Shown one piece after another: positions 32,910 to 43,900 of a DNA stretch of 64,000 nt (its first letter is position 1; each line of letters starts with the position of its first letter). A program made the position numbers and the translations under genes. The notes beneath the pieces were generated by a model, which saw only the letters and a list, made by a program, of their open reading frames with translations, made no database searches and was not told the origin of the DNA. This stretch comes from Lunularia cruciata (taxonomy: Eukaryota; Streptophyta; Marchantiopsida; Lunulariales; Lunulariaceae), in contig OX419755.1 in the NCBI GenBank assembly GCA_948567375.1, positions 2,547,001 to 2,611,000 of the forward strand. Direction: 5' to 3'.

Positions 32910-33476
32910 GTGAGATCATTAGCATGTACCTTCCTTGTCTATTTTGCCGTCGCCATCTCTTTGCCATTCCTCTACGTGTCCTGTGTCAATTGCGTATCTA
33001 TGTCCTGTTGGCAAACGCGCGCTAATTCAAAACCCTCGATTCACAAAAGAATTTGTTTTGCTCAAAGCAGCCGGGATGTGAACACAAGAAATTTAGGGAT
33101 CAATATCATTGACTTGCAACCAAGTGTCGAGTTCTCACGGGAAATTCTGCTCAGAGCGGCAGGGGATGTGACACACAAGAAATTTAGAGATGAGTTAACA
33201 CGGGAAATTCTGCTCAGAGCGGCAGGGAATGTGACACACAAGAAATTTAGAGATGAGTTAACACGGGAAATTCTGCTCAGAGCGGCAGGGAATGTGACAC
33301 ACAAGAAATTTAGAGATGAGTATCATTGGTTTGCTGTGAGATGTCGAGTTAACATTGAGTATTTAGCACTAGAGCTAGCAGTGAAAGTACTTGCCATCAC
33401 CGAGAGTGTGATAGTATTATATTTAGATTTTCTCTCTAGTACGAAGAAGCAAGAAGAAGCTTCAACTAGTACCTAA
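32910..33476 (+). CDS. Putative repeat protein with hydrophobic N-terminus, 188 aa
   Basis: This is an uninterrupted frame of 188 codons starting MRSLACTFLVYFAVAISLPF. Its first ~28 residues look like a signal peptide or membrane anchor, followed by Cys-containing sequence (CVNCVSMSC). Residues about 77-140 are three near-identical 21-residue repeats with core REILLRAAGNVTHKKFRDE. Since 63 bases is a multiple of three, expansion kept the frame. The C-terminal part has a hydrophobic stretch (LALELAVKVLAITESVIVLY) and ends KKQEEASTST. I know of no matching family. It may be a real small secreted or membrane protein, or a chance frame carried by a minisatellite. No upstream promoter can be proved. 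Confidence 0.35.
   Translation: MRSLACTFLVYFAVAISLPFLYVSCVNCVSMSCWQTRANSKPSIHKRICFAQSSRDVNTRNLGINIIDLQPSVEFSREILLRAAGDVTHKKFRDELTREILLRAAGNVTHKKFRDELTREILLRAAGNVTHKKFRDEYHWFAVRCRVNIEYLALELAVKVLAITESVIVLYLDFLSSTKKQEEASTST
33059..33345. repeat. 63-bp tandem repeat with an older, longer flanking unit
   Basis: Three head-to-tail copies of a 63-base unit run from about 33138 to 33322, with CGGGAAATTCTGCTCAGAGC, GGCAGGGAATGTGACACACA and AGAAATTTAGAGATGAG. A diverged copy (TGCTCAAAGCAGCCGGGATG) lies at 33059. TATCATTG with GTCGAGTT occurs on both sides (33105-33135 and 33321-33350), so the ancestral unit was longer and the 63-base form arose within it. Confidence 0.92.
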
Positions 33477-33486
33477 GAAGATAGAA

Positions 33487-33690
33487 GTAGCACCTTTACG
33501 TCTTTCCCTCCGAGTAGCACATTTACTGAGATTAGTAAGCTTCGAGTAGCACCCTTTCCGACTTTCCCTTTTAGTGGCATATTTATTGAGATAAGTAGCA
33601 CATTTCCTGCGATTAGTAAGCTTCGAGTAGCACCTTTCCGTCTTTCCCTTTGAGTAGCACATTTCTTGAGATGAGTAGCGCATTTCTCAT
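33487..33690. repeat. Minisatellite, GTAGCAC-type units of about 59-81 bp
   Basis: Three imperfect units start at about 33487, 33546 and 33627. Each has GAGTAGCACCTTT, CGTCTTTCCCT or a variant, AGTAGCACATTT and GAGATTAGTAAGCTTCG. The middle unit carries an extra GATAAGTAGCACATTTCC block. The array ends in CATTTCTCATTTCTCATTTC. Confidence 0.9.
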
Positions 33691-33740
33691 TTCTCATTTC
33701 TGGTGGAGACAGATTTCATTACACTACAATACCAAGAGAA

Positions 33741-35220
33741 TTGCCTCGGAGCACTTATCAACTAGAGAGGGAAAGGTTGCAACCATTGTGTGAAAGGTTT
33801 GCAATGCCTCACACCAGTCCCCACACTTTGCTTAAAAAAGAAACAGCAAAATATATCAAATTCATTCTAAATGATGAAATAGAGAGTAATTTGGCTGATA
33901 ATAAAATGGAGATGTGGAATGACAAATGGAGCAACATGAAGGAGTGAAGTGATGATGAGTATGAGCCCTTGCATTTGTTAACAAGGAGGTGGAACTTTGC
34001 TACCAAAGCACAGTATTTGCAAGAAAGGATTCAATGCCGTCCTTATATTGAATTTGTATTGAAAATTTTCAAAGGATTAGAACCAAATGCCTTTTAGACA
34101 ACTAACCAGAATGGACATTATTTCCTTCAATGCCTTGGTTGATTTAATCAAAGATCATTTTGTTTCCAGAAATGCATTGAGAAAAGACAAAAGCCCAGTT
34201 TGGATACAAGTTGCACTAGCTCTTGATAGGTTGGGGCATCACGGTAATGTAGCAAGTGTTGGTAGAGGTTTAAAATTATGGGGGAATTAGTGCAAGATCT
34301 ATTGTGAAACTTACTCAATGAGTTATGACAACAATAATTAGTATTATGGGTAAAGAAGTGAAATGGTCAGACCGAGAGGAAAGAATTCAAATATCCTCAG
34401 TGTTTGTGCAAAGAAAGGCTTTCTGGGGTGTGTGGCTTTAGTGGATGATATGCTCTTTTGTATAGCTTAAAAACCAAGTATTCATGGGGAAATTTATTTT
34501 AGTAAAAAAGGATACTACTCTTTCAATGGTAAGGTTGTGTGTTACAATCATAGAAGGATTATTCATTTTGCTAGAGGTAAGAATATTACTTTGTTTAAAT
34601 GATATGTGTTGGGTGAACCTCGTGCAATAACATAATAATTATTGTCTATTGTTACTAGGTATGCCTAGATCTTGCCATGACATGGCATGTCTAAGAAGAT
34701 CTACTATTTGGTGTGAGTTAACACAAGAGAAGAGTGCAGTTTGTTTGACAAGCAGTAATATCTTTTAGGAGATTTGACTTATGTCCCAATGAGTCACTTG
34801 GGCCCCTTCCTTCAAACAGCCCGTTCTTAGGAGAAACATGATCTCAACAAATGTCTTGCAAAAGTTAGAGTGCTAAATGAGCATTGTATTGGTGTGTTGA
34901 AGGCAATATGGCATTCTTTGAAAGAATTAAGGGTTCAACTCAATGACACTAGTAGAAATGCAGTGATGTTAAAATGGGTGACTATATGTATTATTTTACA
35001 TAATTTTCTCACTAAGCAAACTGGTAATTGGGTAGAAGAATATATATTAGATAGTTGAAAAAATAGACAATTATTCAAATCAAGGAGTAGAGTACCATGA
35101 AGAAAATAAAGAGGAAACTAGAAGTTACACTATGCAAACTTTCTTAGCATATATGCTTGGAAGGCAATGAAAATGTTATGAATTCCATGCTCCAAAGACA
35201 ATGACAGTGGAATTTATAAA
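33741..35220 (+). pseudogene. PIF/Harbinger transposase relic, copy 1
   Basis: A decayed DDE transposase of the PIF/Harbinger group (DDE_Tnp_4-like). The N-part at 33741-33947 and then 34087-34290 (DKSPVWIQVALALDRLGHHG) matches the usual helical region before the catalytic core. The core reads CVALVDDMLF (first Asp codon 34444-34446), HGEIYFSKKGYYSFN and RRIIHFARG. A second Asp fits YLLGDLTY (34772-34774). The Glu is in NEHCIGVLKAIWHSLKELRV (34879-34881). The C-terminal helix region is at 34940-35058. Several frameshifts and stops separate the parts, so it cannot be active. I see no terminal inverted repeats or partner Myb-like gene. Its homologue is at 51590-52760. Confidence 0.85.
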
Positions 35221-35299
35221 GTTGGAATTTATAAATGCAGTTGTATTTGAACAAGATAAATAAATTTACACTGGAAATATATTTGAATGTGTTTTTAAT

Positions 35300-36206
35300 A
35301 TGAAGATGTTTTTTTAAATACACCTCAAACCAAAATTGAGTCAGACAAAAACTCAAACCAAGATGTCTCATGGAAAAACTTTGAATCAAAGAGGGTTTTC
35401 AAAAACCTTTGTACCAAAGAGGATTTTGACAAAAATGGTACAAAAGGGTGAAGCTTTTTCTAAGAATATAATTTATCAAAATATTTTTAGAAGAAGAGAA
35501 GTGATCAAAGAAAGGTAAAAGAGATTTATTATATTGGTCTAGAGTTTTGGAATAGTATGAGGGACATATTTTTGAGAGTTAGGATAATCTTTGAGAGAGT
35601 TTAAAATGTTGAGAGGAAATTTTGAGATGTTGATGGATGAAAGGCCACCAAAAACAAATTCAAATTGGCACAATTTTGGGAGGGTTTAGGAAGTACAAGA
35701 AATTTAAACTTGCCTGTTTGGAAGGAGAGGGGTGTTTGGGAGGGTTTAGGAAGTACAAGAAGTTCAATTTTTTTTTGTTTGAGAGGAGAGAGTGCTTGCC
35801 AAAGGAGGGGGAAGTACACACGTTTTGAAACCAAATTGAAGTTTCCTATTTGTTGCTCATTGGAGACTATTATGATAAATTAGTTGCCTCTTTGTTGGAG
35901 ACGGTGGAGAGTGTTTTGAGAGGAGAGGGAAAGTACAAGTGTTTCAAAACCAATTTGATGTTACCTATTTGTTGCAAATGTTTGAGAGTGCTTCAAAACT
36001 AGTTGCTCATTTGTTGCGGGTTGGGTTTAGAGTGAGAAGCATTGAGAGTGTATCGAGAAGCACTAGGGGTAAGAGATTTAGAGAGATTTAGGGAAAGAGA
36101 TTTAAAGAGATTTAGGGAAAGCAAGCACATGTGGAATAGAGTTTAGCAAAAAGTAAAGATACCAAGCACTACCTCTAGAAGGATCAAGTTTTTTAGTTAT
36201 CTCACC
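35300..36206 (+). repeat. Purine-rich leader of S copy 1
   Basis: A G/A-rich, largely non-coding stretch with many GAGAG, TTGAGAG and GGAAG runs, like 53160-54110, and in the same place: after a Harbinger relic and before S. A 60-base direct repeat (GGGAGGGTTTAGGAAGTACA at about 35677 and 35737) lies inside. Its last five bases (36202-36206, TCACC) are the target site of the chromovirus at 36207. Confidence 0.55.
35674..35800. repeat. 60-bp direct repeat
   Basis: TTTTGGGAGGGTTTAGGAAG and TGTTTGGGAGGGTTTAGGAA start units 60 bases apart. Both continue TACAAGAA, then a TTCAA or TTTAA block and GTTTG(G/A)(A/G)AGGAGAG. Confidence 0.88.
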
Positions 36207-36631
36207 TTTAACAATATGGAGTTTAGCGACATAGTTAGTAAGGCTAACAAAGTAGAGAATAAGCCAAATTAGCCTAGAATATTCCAGAAGCATCTAGGAA
36301 ACTTCTTGGGAAGCTTCCCGACTAGTTAACTTGCACCCCAAGCAGGTAGCTTCTAGAAGGAAACTTTTAGAAGCTTCTAACTAGCTTAGCTTGCACACCA
36401 AGTAGGCAGCTTCTAGAAGAAAACTTCTTGAGAAGCTTCTTGCTTAACTTGGCTTGCAGTCTAAGAAAGCGGTTCAAGAAAACCTCTTGATAAGCTTCTC
36501 AAGGGCCTTGTATACTACCTATAAATACCAAAGCCAAAGCTCATGCTAGGCATTTGGAGTTTTCCCATATTCAAGCATCCCAATGTGAGTTTCCATTCTC
36601 CTATTTCTCTCCTCGGTTTTAGTCTTTTACA
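36207..36631 (+). repeat. 5' LTR of A2 (family A)
   Basis: Starts at a decayed TGTAACAATATGG and ends AGTCTTTTACA, one base before the primer site. U3 has tandem GAA/TTC palindromes such as CTTCTAGAAG and CTTGAGAAGCTTC. The TATA box CTATAAATA is at 36519-36527, about 100 bases before the LTR end. Confidence 0.95.
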
Positions 36632-36632
36632 T

Positions 36633-36644
36633 TGGTATCAGAGC
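36633..36644 (+). promoter_or_regulatory. Primer binding site, tRNA-Met(i) type
   Basis: TGGTATCAGAGC is the plant retrotransposon primer site complementary to the 3' end of initiator tRNA-Met. It lies one base after the LTR, as usual. The same site is complete on the minus strand at 63327-63338 and decayed at 48058. Confidence 0.95.
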
Positions 36645-39600
36645 AAGAATGGGATGGATGGAATTTATGGACCACCAAATCCACTTCCACCAAAACATTG
36701 GGATTTTTGTGTCCAAGTACTACCCAAACATCGTCTCACCTAATTCATCACCTCATACTTTGGACAAGATTTTCTGCATATCATCACCATATCTGAGGAA
36801 CCCTTGGTGCTTCCAGTTGTAACTTATGGAGAACGGTGGACGTGTTGTTTCTATGTGTTGATACATTAGATAGATTAGAGGTGGCATGATAGAGTAGCAA
36901 CCATGGCTGCAATACCCAATGTTATCCTTGCTATGTAGCAACAAATCAAGCACCTTACTTGATTGTTGGATGAACTAGAGTCTTTGAGAACAAAAGCATG
37001 CATAGAGTATAAATTTGAGAAGGAGAAGATCAGATCCGATTCCCCAAACCCAAGGTAATTGAAGGCAAGAACCTCCCGGGTGTAGTAGAGAATTTTGTGT
37101 TTGATGTGAATATCATTTTGAAGCTACCAATCTGCAAGACAAGCAAAAGTAGATTCTCTTGGCTTCTAGCCAATTGGATGGAGTAGCAAAGCTATGGTAG
37201 AGATTTCAAGTGGAGAGAGCTGAATGATAAATTTTTGCACCAATCTTGATATGGGAAAAATTCAAGAGCGCAATAATTAGTCAATTCCAATCTATAAATG
37301 CCACACAAGTTGCACAAGATAAGTTGGTAGGGTTGAAATAGATTGGCTATGTAAGAAGTTACATCATGCAGTTCCGGAACACCATCATGCAAATTCCAGA
37401 TATACTAGAAGGTGAAGCTCTAGATTGATTTGTGAGGGGCTTGAAGGCAAGAACCAAATTAGAGGTAACCATGCAAGAGCCACAACACTTGGAGGAAGCC
37501 ATGCGGTTGGCCAAACTTTTTGATTCCTTGGTGGCAACAACTTGGTCTCAACCTCAACCTCCACAAAGCCTATTGATACACTACACATGAGTGGAGGAGC
37601 CTGCACTAATTGAAATTGATGCCATTCAACATAGACCACTTGGCACTACAGATAGAGAGAAACTGTGACAAAATGGTGGTTGTTTTTATTGTCACCAGTT
37701 GGTGCATCACATTGCTGAATGTCCACCCAAGAATGGGTGACCTCAACAAATTGCCATGTGGGAGTTTGTGGAGCAGAATGATCAAGGAAATGAGGAAACT
37801 CAATAGGAGATTTTGAGCCATCTACTAGGAGCTTGATTAGTTCCAATGGGATTGAAGGCTCAACCTATGCAAGTTTGCTTCACTTGCAAGGTACAATATC
37901 TAATCGAGGATTTTGGTTGATCCTTGAAGTTTAGAGAATTGCATTCTTTGCAAGTAGCAAAGGAATTGGGTATTCTTATTAAGTTATTGGAACTAGATTG
38001 ATGATGGCAGATGGTAGAAAGGGTTCTACATTCTGCATCTTGCATCCGGCTACCTTCAAGATTGGGAAGGAGTATTTGGAGTGTATGAGGTTTGTAGTGG
38101 CACCTCTACACTATGGTATCATTCTAGGTCTACCGTGGCTTGAACGTCATAAGGTTCAATTTGATTGGACCCAACAAAAAGTTCAAGTACAACACCAAGG
38201 TAGGAATTTTTGATTAGGTTGTCTAGCACCTCTGAGTAAGACACTTACAAATAGTCAGTCCTAAAATGGGAAGTTTGTTGAGAAGGTAGCCATAGAGTGA
38301 GCCTTGAAGGGAGATGAATCCCAAGATGGGAAGTTTGCCAAGAAGGCAACGATGGAGCAAGCTTGGAAGAGAGATGAGTCCCTAGAAGGGAAGTTTGTTA
38401 GTGAATCAGCCATAGAGCAAACTTTGGAGGAAGATAATTTTATATTCACGATGTAGATCAAGCTGATTGCACAATAACAATCTAAGGAGGGCCAAGAGCC
38501 TCATCAAGCAATGGTTGATTGGATAGTTCAGGAGTTTGCGGACGTGTTTCCAGATAATTTGCCAAAGAGATTACTTCCAATTGAGGTATGCTCTTCAAGA
38601 TTGAATTATTGCCAAAGAGTACTCTAGTGAGTAGACCAATCTATTGGCTCTCACCAAAGGAATTAGAGGAATTGCAAAAAACACTTACAGAGTTGTTGGA
38701 AAAGGACTTCATACAACATAGTACCTCTCCTTGGGGAGCACCGGTACTATTTGTTCCAAAGAAGGATGGAGGACTTTGTTTTTGTATTGATTATCATAGG
38801 CTCAATAAGCAAACCGTGAAGAATGCATATCCCTTGCCTCGGATTGATGACTTGCTTGACCAACTAAGTGGAGCATGATATTTTTCCAAGTTGGATCTTT
38901 GCACAAGGTATGTGCATTTTGAGTAGAGAGTTCTACCTTTTGGACTCATTTGGACTCTTCATGGATCAAATGCATCAGGTGTTGGATGGACTATTGGATC
39001 GGTCCGTGGTGGTGTTCTTGGATGATATCTTAATCTATAGCAAGATAGAGGCAAAACAGATGAATCATGTACAAGAAGTCCTAAGACAACTACAAGAATG
39101 GAAATTTTATTGCAAGAAGTCTAAGTGTGCCTTTTGGCAAAAGAAGGTTACCTTTTTGGGTCATAAGATCTCATCAGAGGAGATCAAGATGGAAGAAGAG
39201 AAAATCAAGGCCATTATTGATTGGCCTACTCCAAAGGATGCTACAGAAGTACGGGCATTTAATGGATTGGCCAGTTTTTACCGACGGTTTGTCCACTATT
39301 ATGCTCATGTGGTTGCACCATTGACTGACCTCTTGGGAAAGAACTTGAGCTTCAAGTGGACCACTAAACATGAAGAAGCATTCCAGAAGTTAAAGCATAT
39401 GGTGTCTTCAAGACCTATTCTTCAACCATATGATCCTCAACTACCTTGTGTGGTTGATTTTGATACTTTGCAATTGGAACCGTGTTGCAACAAGAATTTC
39501 GAGATGGACTACATCCTATTGCCTTTGTGTCTCGCCAAATAAATATAGTTGAAAGAAATTACTCTGCTTGAGATTAGCAACAACTTGCAATGGTATATGC

Positions 39601-41318
39601 GACCAAGGTATGGAGGCATTATCTCTTGGAGAAACAAGTGATCATGCAAATTGAACACAAACCATTGTTGCAGACCTTACACTTGGAACACATGAAGAGT
39701 CGACATCATTGATTGGAAGAGCAACTCCAATTTTTTGACATCAAACTTGAGTACAAACTAGGTTGGTTCCATGTTATCCTTGATGCTCTATCATGACGAC
39801 CTAATTTGAAGTCTCTTCCTCTCATCATGGTACCAATTACATTGATGTCAAATGACCCCAAGGTCTATAATGCATTTTGGTCCGCTCTACAACAAGATTC
39901 TTTCTTCCAAATGGTACATGGTCATCTGACAACAAGCGACAAGGAGTACAACACCGTCTCCTTCAAGGAAGGCCTTCTATTCCATGAGGACCGCATCTAT
40001 ATTCCAGCCAAAGGTGATCTCCATCTTGTGCACCTTTGAGAAGCCCATGATTTACCAATAGCTGGACACATGAGGGTAGACAAGACCTTGGGTACCCTCC
40101 AACGCCAATGGTGGTGGCTCAACATGACACAAGATGTTTGGGAGTTTGTCTGATCATGTGAGAGTTGTCAACGCAACAAGGCCAGTAACTAGAAGCCAAG
40201 TGGACTCCTTCAGCCACTTCTTATTCCAACTACTCATTGGGAACATGTGAGCTTAGATCTCATCACCTCCTTGCCCAAGACACGACAAGGTCACATAGCA
40301 ATTGTGGTGTTTGTGGATAAGCTTAATAAGCAAATCCATTTGGCACCAACGGTTGATACTATGGATGCTCCAACCTTGGTGCAACTCTACTTTGATAATG
40401 TATTCAAACATCATGGAATGCCACATGTACTCATCTCTGACCGTGATCCTTGTTTCACCAGAAATTTTTGGCAAGCACTCTCTTGGATACTTGGCACCAA
40501 GCTTGCTTTGTCCACAACCTATCATCCTCAAACTGATGGACCAACTGAACGTGCAAATTGCACCTTGGAAGATATGCTTCATGTCTTTGTCAACATTCAC
40601 CATACCAATTGGGATGAATGTCTTGCAACTACGGAGTTTACATACAACAATTCTAAACAGGCAAGCATCAGATTCTCTCCTTTCTTTCTCAATTTTGGCC
40701 ATCCGCTTGTCTCAAATTCTCTTCTTGCTCCTCCATCTCAGGTCCCTCATACTTCAACCTTCTTGACCACCATCTCCGAATCTCTCCAACAAGCCAAATC
40801 TCACCTCCTTGTTGCTCAAAAACAATATGCGGACCACCATTGTTGTGATCTCACCTTTGAAGTTGGTAATAAAGTTATGCTATCCTCTAGTAATCTACCC
40901 CTCCCACTTGATACCCAAGTTTGTAAACTTGCCCCTAATTGGATAGAACCTTTTGATGTCACCCAAATTGTCTCTCTTGTTGCTTACCGACTTGCCTTGC
41001 CTTGTCATCTGTGCATTTATCCTAACTTTCATGTTTCCAAGTTGAAACCCTTTTTTCCTAACCCCTCTTCTTTTTCCTCTCGAGTCCAACCTCCTCCTTC
41101 CCCTATCCTATCAATGATCATGAGGAGTACAAAGTTGATCATATCTTTGCACGTCACCACATCCAACGAGGACGTTGACAACATAGGGAGTACAAGGTCC
41201 TTTGGAAAGGGTATCTCCTTCATGATGCTACATGGGAACCTCTTTCTCACCTCCAAAATGCACAAATGGCCATCCAAGAGTTTGAAGCTTTAATGGCGAC
41301 GAGGATGTCACCAACTAG

Positions 41319-41331
41319 CGGTGGGGGAATA
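41319..41331 (+). promoter_or_regulatory. Polypurine tract of A2
   Basis: The purine-rich GCGGTGGGGGAATA immediately precedes the 3' LTR. Family members have GGTCGGGGAATA (771-782) and, on the minus strand, TGGTGGAGGAATT (59554-59566) at the same place. Confidence 0.85.
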
Positions 41332-41680
41332 TGCAACAATATGGAGTTTAGCAACGTAGTTAGTAAGGCTAACAAAGTAGAGAATAAGTCAAATTAGCCT
41401 AGAATATTCTAAAAGTATTTAAGAAGCTTCTTGGGAAGCTTCCTGAATAGTTAACTTGTGCTCCAAGCAGGTAGCTTCTAGAAGCTTCCTGGTTAACTTG
41501 GCTTGCACTCTAAGAAAGCGGCTCAAGTAAGCTTCTTGAGAAGCTTCTCAAGAGCCTTGTATGCTACCTATAAATACCAAAGCCAAAGCTCATGCTAGGC
41601 ATTTAGAGTTTTCTCACATTCAAGCGTCCCAATGTGAGTTTCTATTCTCCTATTTCTCTCCTTGGTTTCAGTCTTTTATA
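41332..41680 (+). repeat. 3' LTR of A2 (family A)
   Basis: Starts TGCAACAATATGG and ends GTCTTTTATA, directly followed by the target duplicate TCACC. The TATA box CTATAAATA is near 41569. It is shorter than the 5' LTR, having fewer palindromic blocks. Confidence 0.95.
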
Positions 41681-42099
41681 TCACCAGTGAAGTATATTCT
41701 CCCACAAAATTAAGGTTTCGAGTACATTCTCTCCCAAAGCACAAGTTTCTTGTCCTCAAACCTATTAAGCATTGCCTCCCCAAGCACCAAGGACTTTCCC
41801 AAATTTGATGCCAATGGATACTTACAAACAAAATGTTAAGGAGAAGCAAGTTGGTGAAATAGGAGAAGTGCCATGGTCTATAAGGTTTCATATTATCACT
41901 GATCACATGCCATATATAAAATGGTGTTGCATGGACATGGATCAGATTCAAAGTGCAACTGAGCAGATTTAGGAAGTTTGTTTGGATTCCCTTGGACTAA
42001 AGATTGCTCTTGGTATTGAGTATCCCAAGCCTGATGTGAGTAATGTTGAATTGTTGAATTTTGATTTGTCGAATTGCTAGCCAAGTCCAGTCAATTTGC

Positions 42100-42262
42100 C
42101 TAAGCGCAAGTGCACACTGCACCTGCAAACCTATTGCCATTGTGCAAACCACTTTTGGTTTGCACGCTAGCCACACAAACCTCTTGCATGGTTTGCATGG
42201 GTCTGTGCAAACCACATGAGAGGTTTGCGTGGTTGGAGAAGAAACCAGTGTGGTTTGCACGA
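42100..42262. repeat. Cluster of GTGCAAACCA motifs in both orientations
   Basis: At least five copies of GTGCAAACCA or its complement TGGTTTGCAC lie within 160 bases. They include a perfect hairpin (arms 42142-42151 and 42156-42165, loop CTTT) and GTGCAAACCACATGAGAGG near 42203. They occur in the S-region just after the leader. Confidence 0.85.
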
Positions 42263-42966
42263 CAACATTGTAAATGAGTGCATTGTATTGATAATGGTTG
42301 TGCAGGTGCTGCCCTTGTGCATGGAATGTATTAGTACATGGGATCAAGAGACCAACAGTGGAAGTGTGAGAAGGAGATAGTTAGATACAATTTGAGAAGC
42401 TTTATGTTTGCCCCTAGGGAGCACTCCAAGAAGGAAAATAGTACAACAAAGCATGGTTGAAGACTGGTTTCAGTTATAGATAACACATCAAAGAGATATC
42501 TAGCTAGAGAATGTGCATATCCTACATTTTGTCCTTTCTTCTAGTTATTGTGTTCACTACTCATTCCTTCTCAATGTCCTAGAGTTGTAGATGGGAATGT
42601 TATTCTCATAGTGAAGAGTAAGATGCCTAACTATACTCTACTTGATTATGATTGGTCAGAGCTCATATTACTTGCTATTGAAGCAGAGTTGGTTGTAGTA
42701 CAAAGGTAGCTTGACCGTGCAAATGGTAGACAATTTTGTGTTACTCATGTCAGGTAGATCCTTATTCACTTATTCATGGAGAGAGGATTAGTGGGTGAGG
42801 ATCAGCTTGTATATGGCCTTGAAATGCCAAATGAGGAGGTTTATGTCCAAAAGGTGGAGTGGATGAGGGTACACTTGAGGATATGCCTAAGGTTGAGTGA
42901 GTGAGAGTATAGATTCATGTGTTCTTGATTCTGATTCTGATATCTACTTCTGATTTCATATGTACC

Positions 42967-42969
<3 letters not shown>

Positions 42970-43034
<65 letters not shown>
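42970..43034. repeat. (TA)n microsatellite, about 32 units
   Basis: An uninterrupted AT/TA run inside S copy 1. The matching place in S copy 2 has no such run, so the expansion is specific to this copy. Confidence 0.98.
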
Positions 43035-43039
<5 letters not shown>

Positions 43040-43685
43040 CTCTATTGCCAATGTATATTCATTAAGGAGCTTGATTATAGTGAGTAATTGTACATAGCCC
43101 ATGTACTTGTGAGCACTTAGAGGTACATAATGAGGATAAGAGCATAAATGTTGAGCACCGTAGGCTAGCAAGGAGGAAGAAGAGAGGTTGAGCCACTTGA
43201 ACATGGAGGGACAAGAGAGGTTAAGCCACCAATATTACCGCAAGTACTTGATGACTATATGACTTATCATGTAGAGGAGTGTAGGGAAAATGTGAAGAGG
43301 TATAGTATACCTCTAGAGGAGCATCTTTTGATTGAGAGGGAGACTAGACTTGCAGGGGAGGAGTTGATAGTAAGGACTAGAAAGAGTAGGCTAGTAGAGA
43401 GGAAGGCTTATGCTAGAGAGGTTAAGACTTTAGGAGATTTATTACCTTATAGAATTCACCATTACCATGTAGTTATTGGAAATGACACAAACTACTCTAC
43501 AAGGGATTAGGACTCAACTAGACATTATGAGGGAAGTATATGCAGCTGCTAAAGATGAGGCTATAGAGTTGCTTGAGATAGAGAAGTTGGGGATACCCTT
43601 GGGGATTTCTCCCTATTGCTATTGGAACTTAGATAGAGGAATACATTGGTGTGCATCAACCTGGTTATATTAGGGATGACATGAG

Positions 43686-43900
43686 TCAATTGTTGGAGTA
43701 GACCTTTGCTTCCAATGCATGAATTTTCACTTTTAGCTTATGCATTTTTTTCTTGTAGATATGCACTTGTATGGCCTTCTCAACAAGGCCCAATAGTTGG
43801 TCCTTGGTCTCCTTTATCTTTGAAAGGATCTCCTCCTTTGTCTTCTCAATAATAGCATGCATGAAATGAGTTTGGCTCATAACTTTCCTCTTTGATTTGT
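43686..43900 (-). repeat. R-family fragment R5 (coiled-coil part)
   Basis: The minus strand is open for 64 codons: IIEKTKEEILSKIKETKDQL, then KKKMHKLKVKIHALEAKVYS. It aligns with the R4 coiled coil (KIYDKLKDKL and MQIHALERKAYMNN at 15110-15320). It abuts the right end of S copy 1. Confidence 0.6.

Larger units (their letters stand above)
36207..41680 (+). mobile_element. Chromovirus family A with both LTRs and target duplication (A2)
   Basis: A structurally complete Ty3/gypsy chromovirus of 5474 bases. Parts in order: 5' LTR 36207-36631; primer site TGGTATCAGAGC (36633-36644); gag about 36650-37900, with a CCHC zinc knuckle (CFYCHQLVHHIAEC) near 37683; protease about 37990-38210; reverse transcriptase about 38588-39320; RNase H about 39330-39800; integrase about 39990-41000; chromodomain about 41110-41290; purine tract 41319-41331; 3' LTR 41332-41680. 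TCACC duplicates flank it (36202-36206 and 41681-41685). The coding region is broken, with many breaks. By hand count the LTRs differ at roughly 8% of about 270 aligned bases, mostly transitions, so it is millions of years old. Confidence 0.96.
41686..43680 (+). repeat. S-region, copy 1
   Basis: Resumes after A2. It shares patches with 54340-55450 in the same order: LGLKIALGIEYPKPDVS near 41993 against DLKIAIGMKYLHPHAS near 54396, and VTHVR.ILIHLFMERGLVGED near 42742 against ILIHIFVERGFMGGED near 55172. Further right is a charged helical open stretch, 43259-43510 (HLLIERETRLAGEELIVRTR), and 43476-43673. The product is unknown and stops are frequent. It could be the decayed gag-like or accessory gene of a retroelement, or part of a Harbinger-linked unit. 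Confidence 0.5.

Noticed and set aside
33059-33690. CRISPR-like array
   Set aside because: Units are contiguous, with no unique spacers of regular length, and the context is eukaryotic.
40302-40766. Second long frame over the A2 integrase
   Set aside because: It overlaps the integrase in a different frame and shows no motifs. The integrase frame explains the sequence.
42970-43034. Open frame of Tyr-Ile repeats on the minus strand
   Set aside because: It is the translation of the (TA)n microsatellite.
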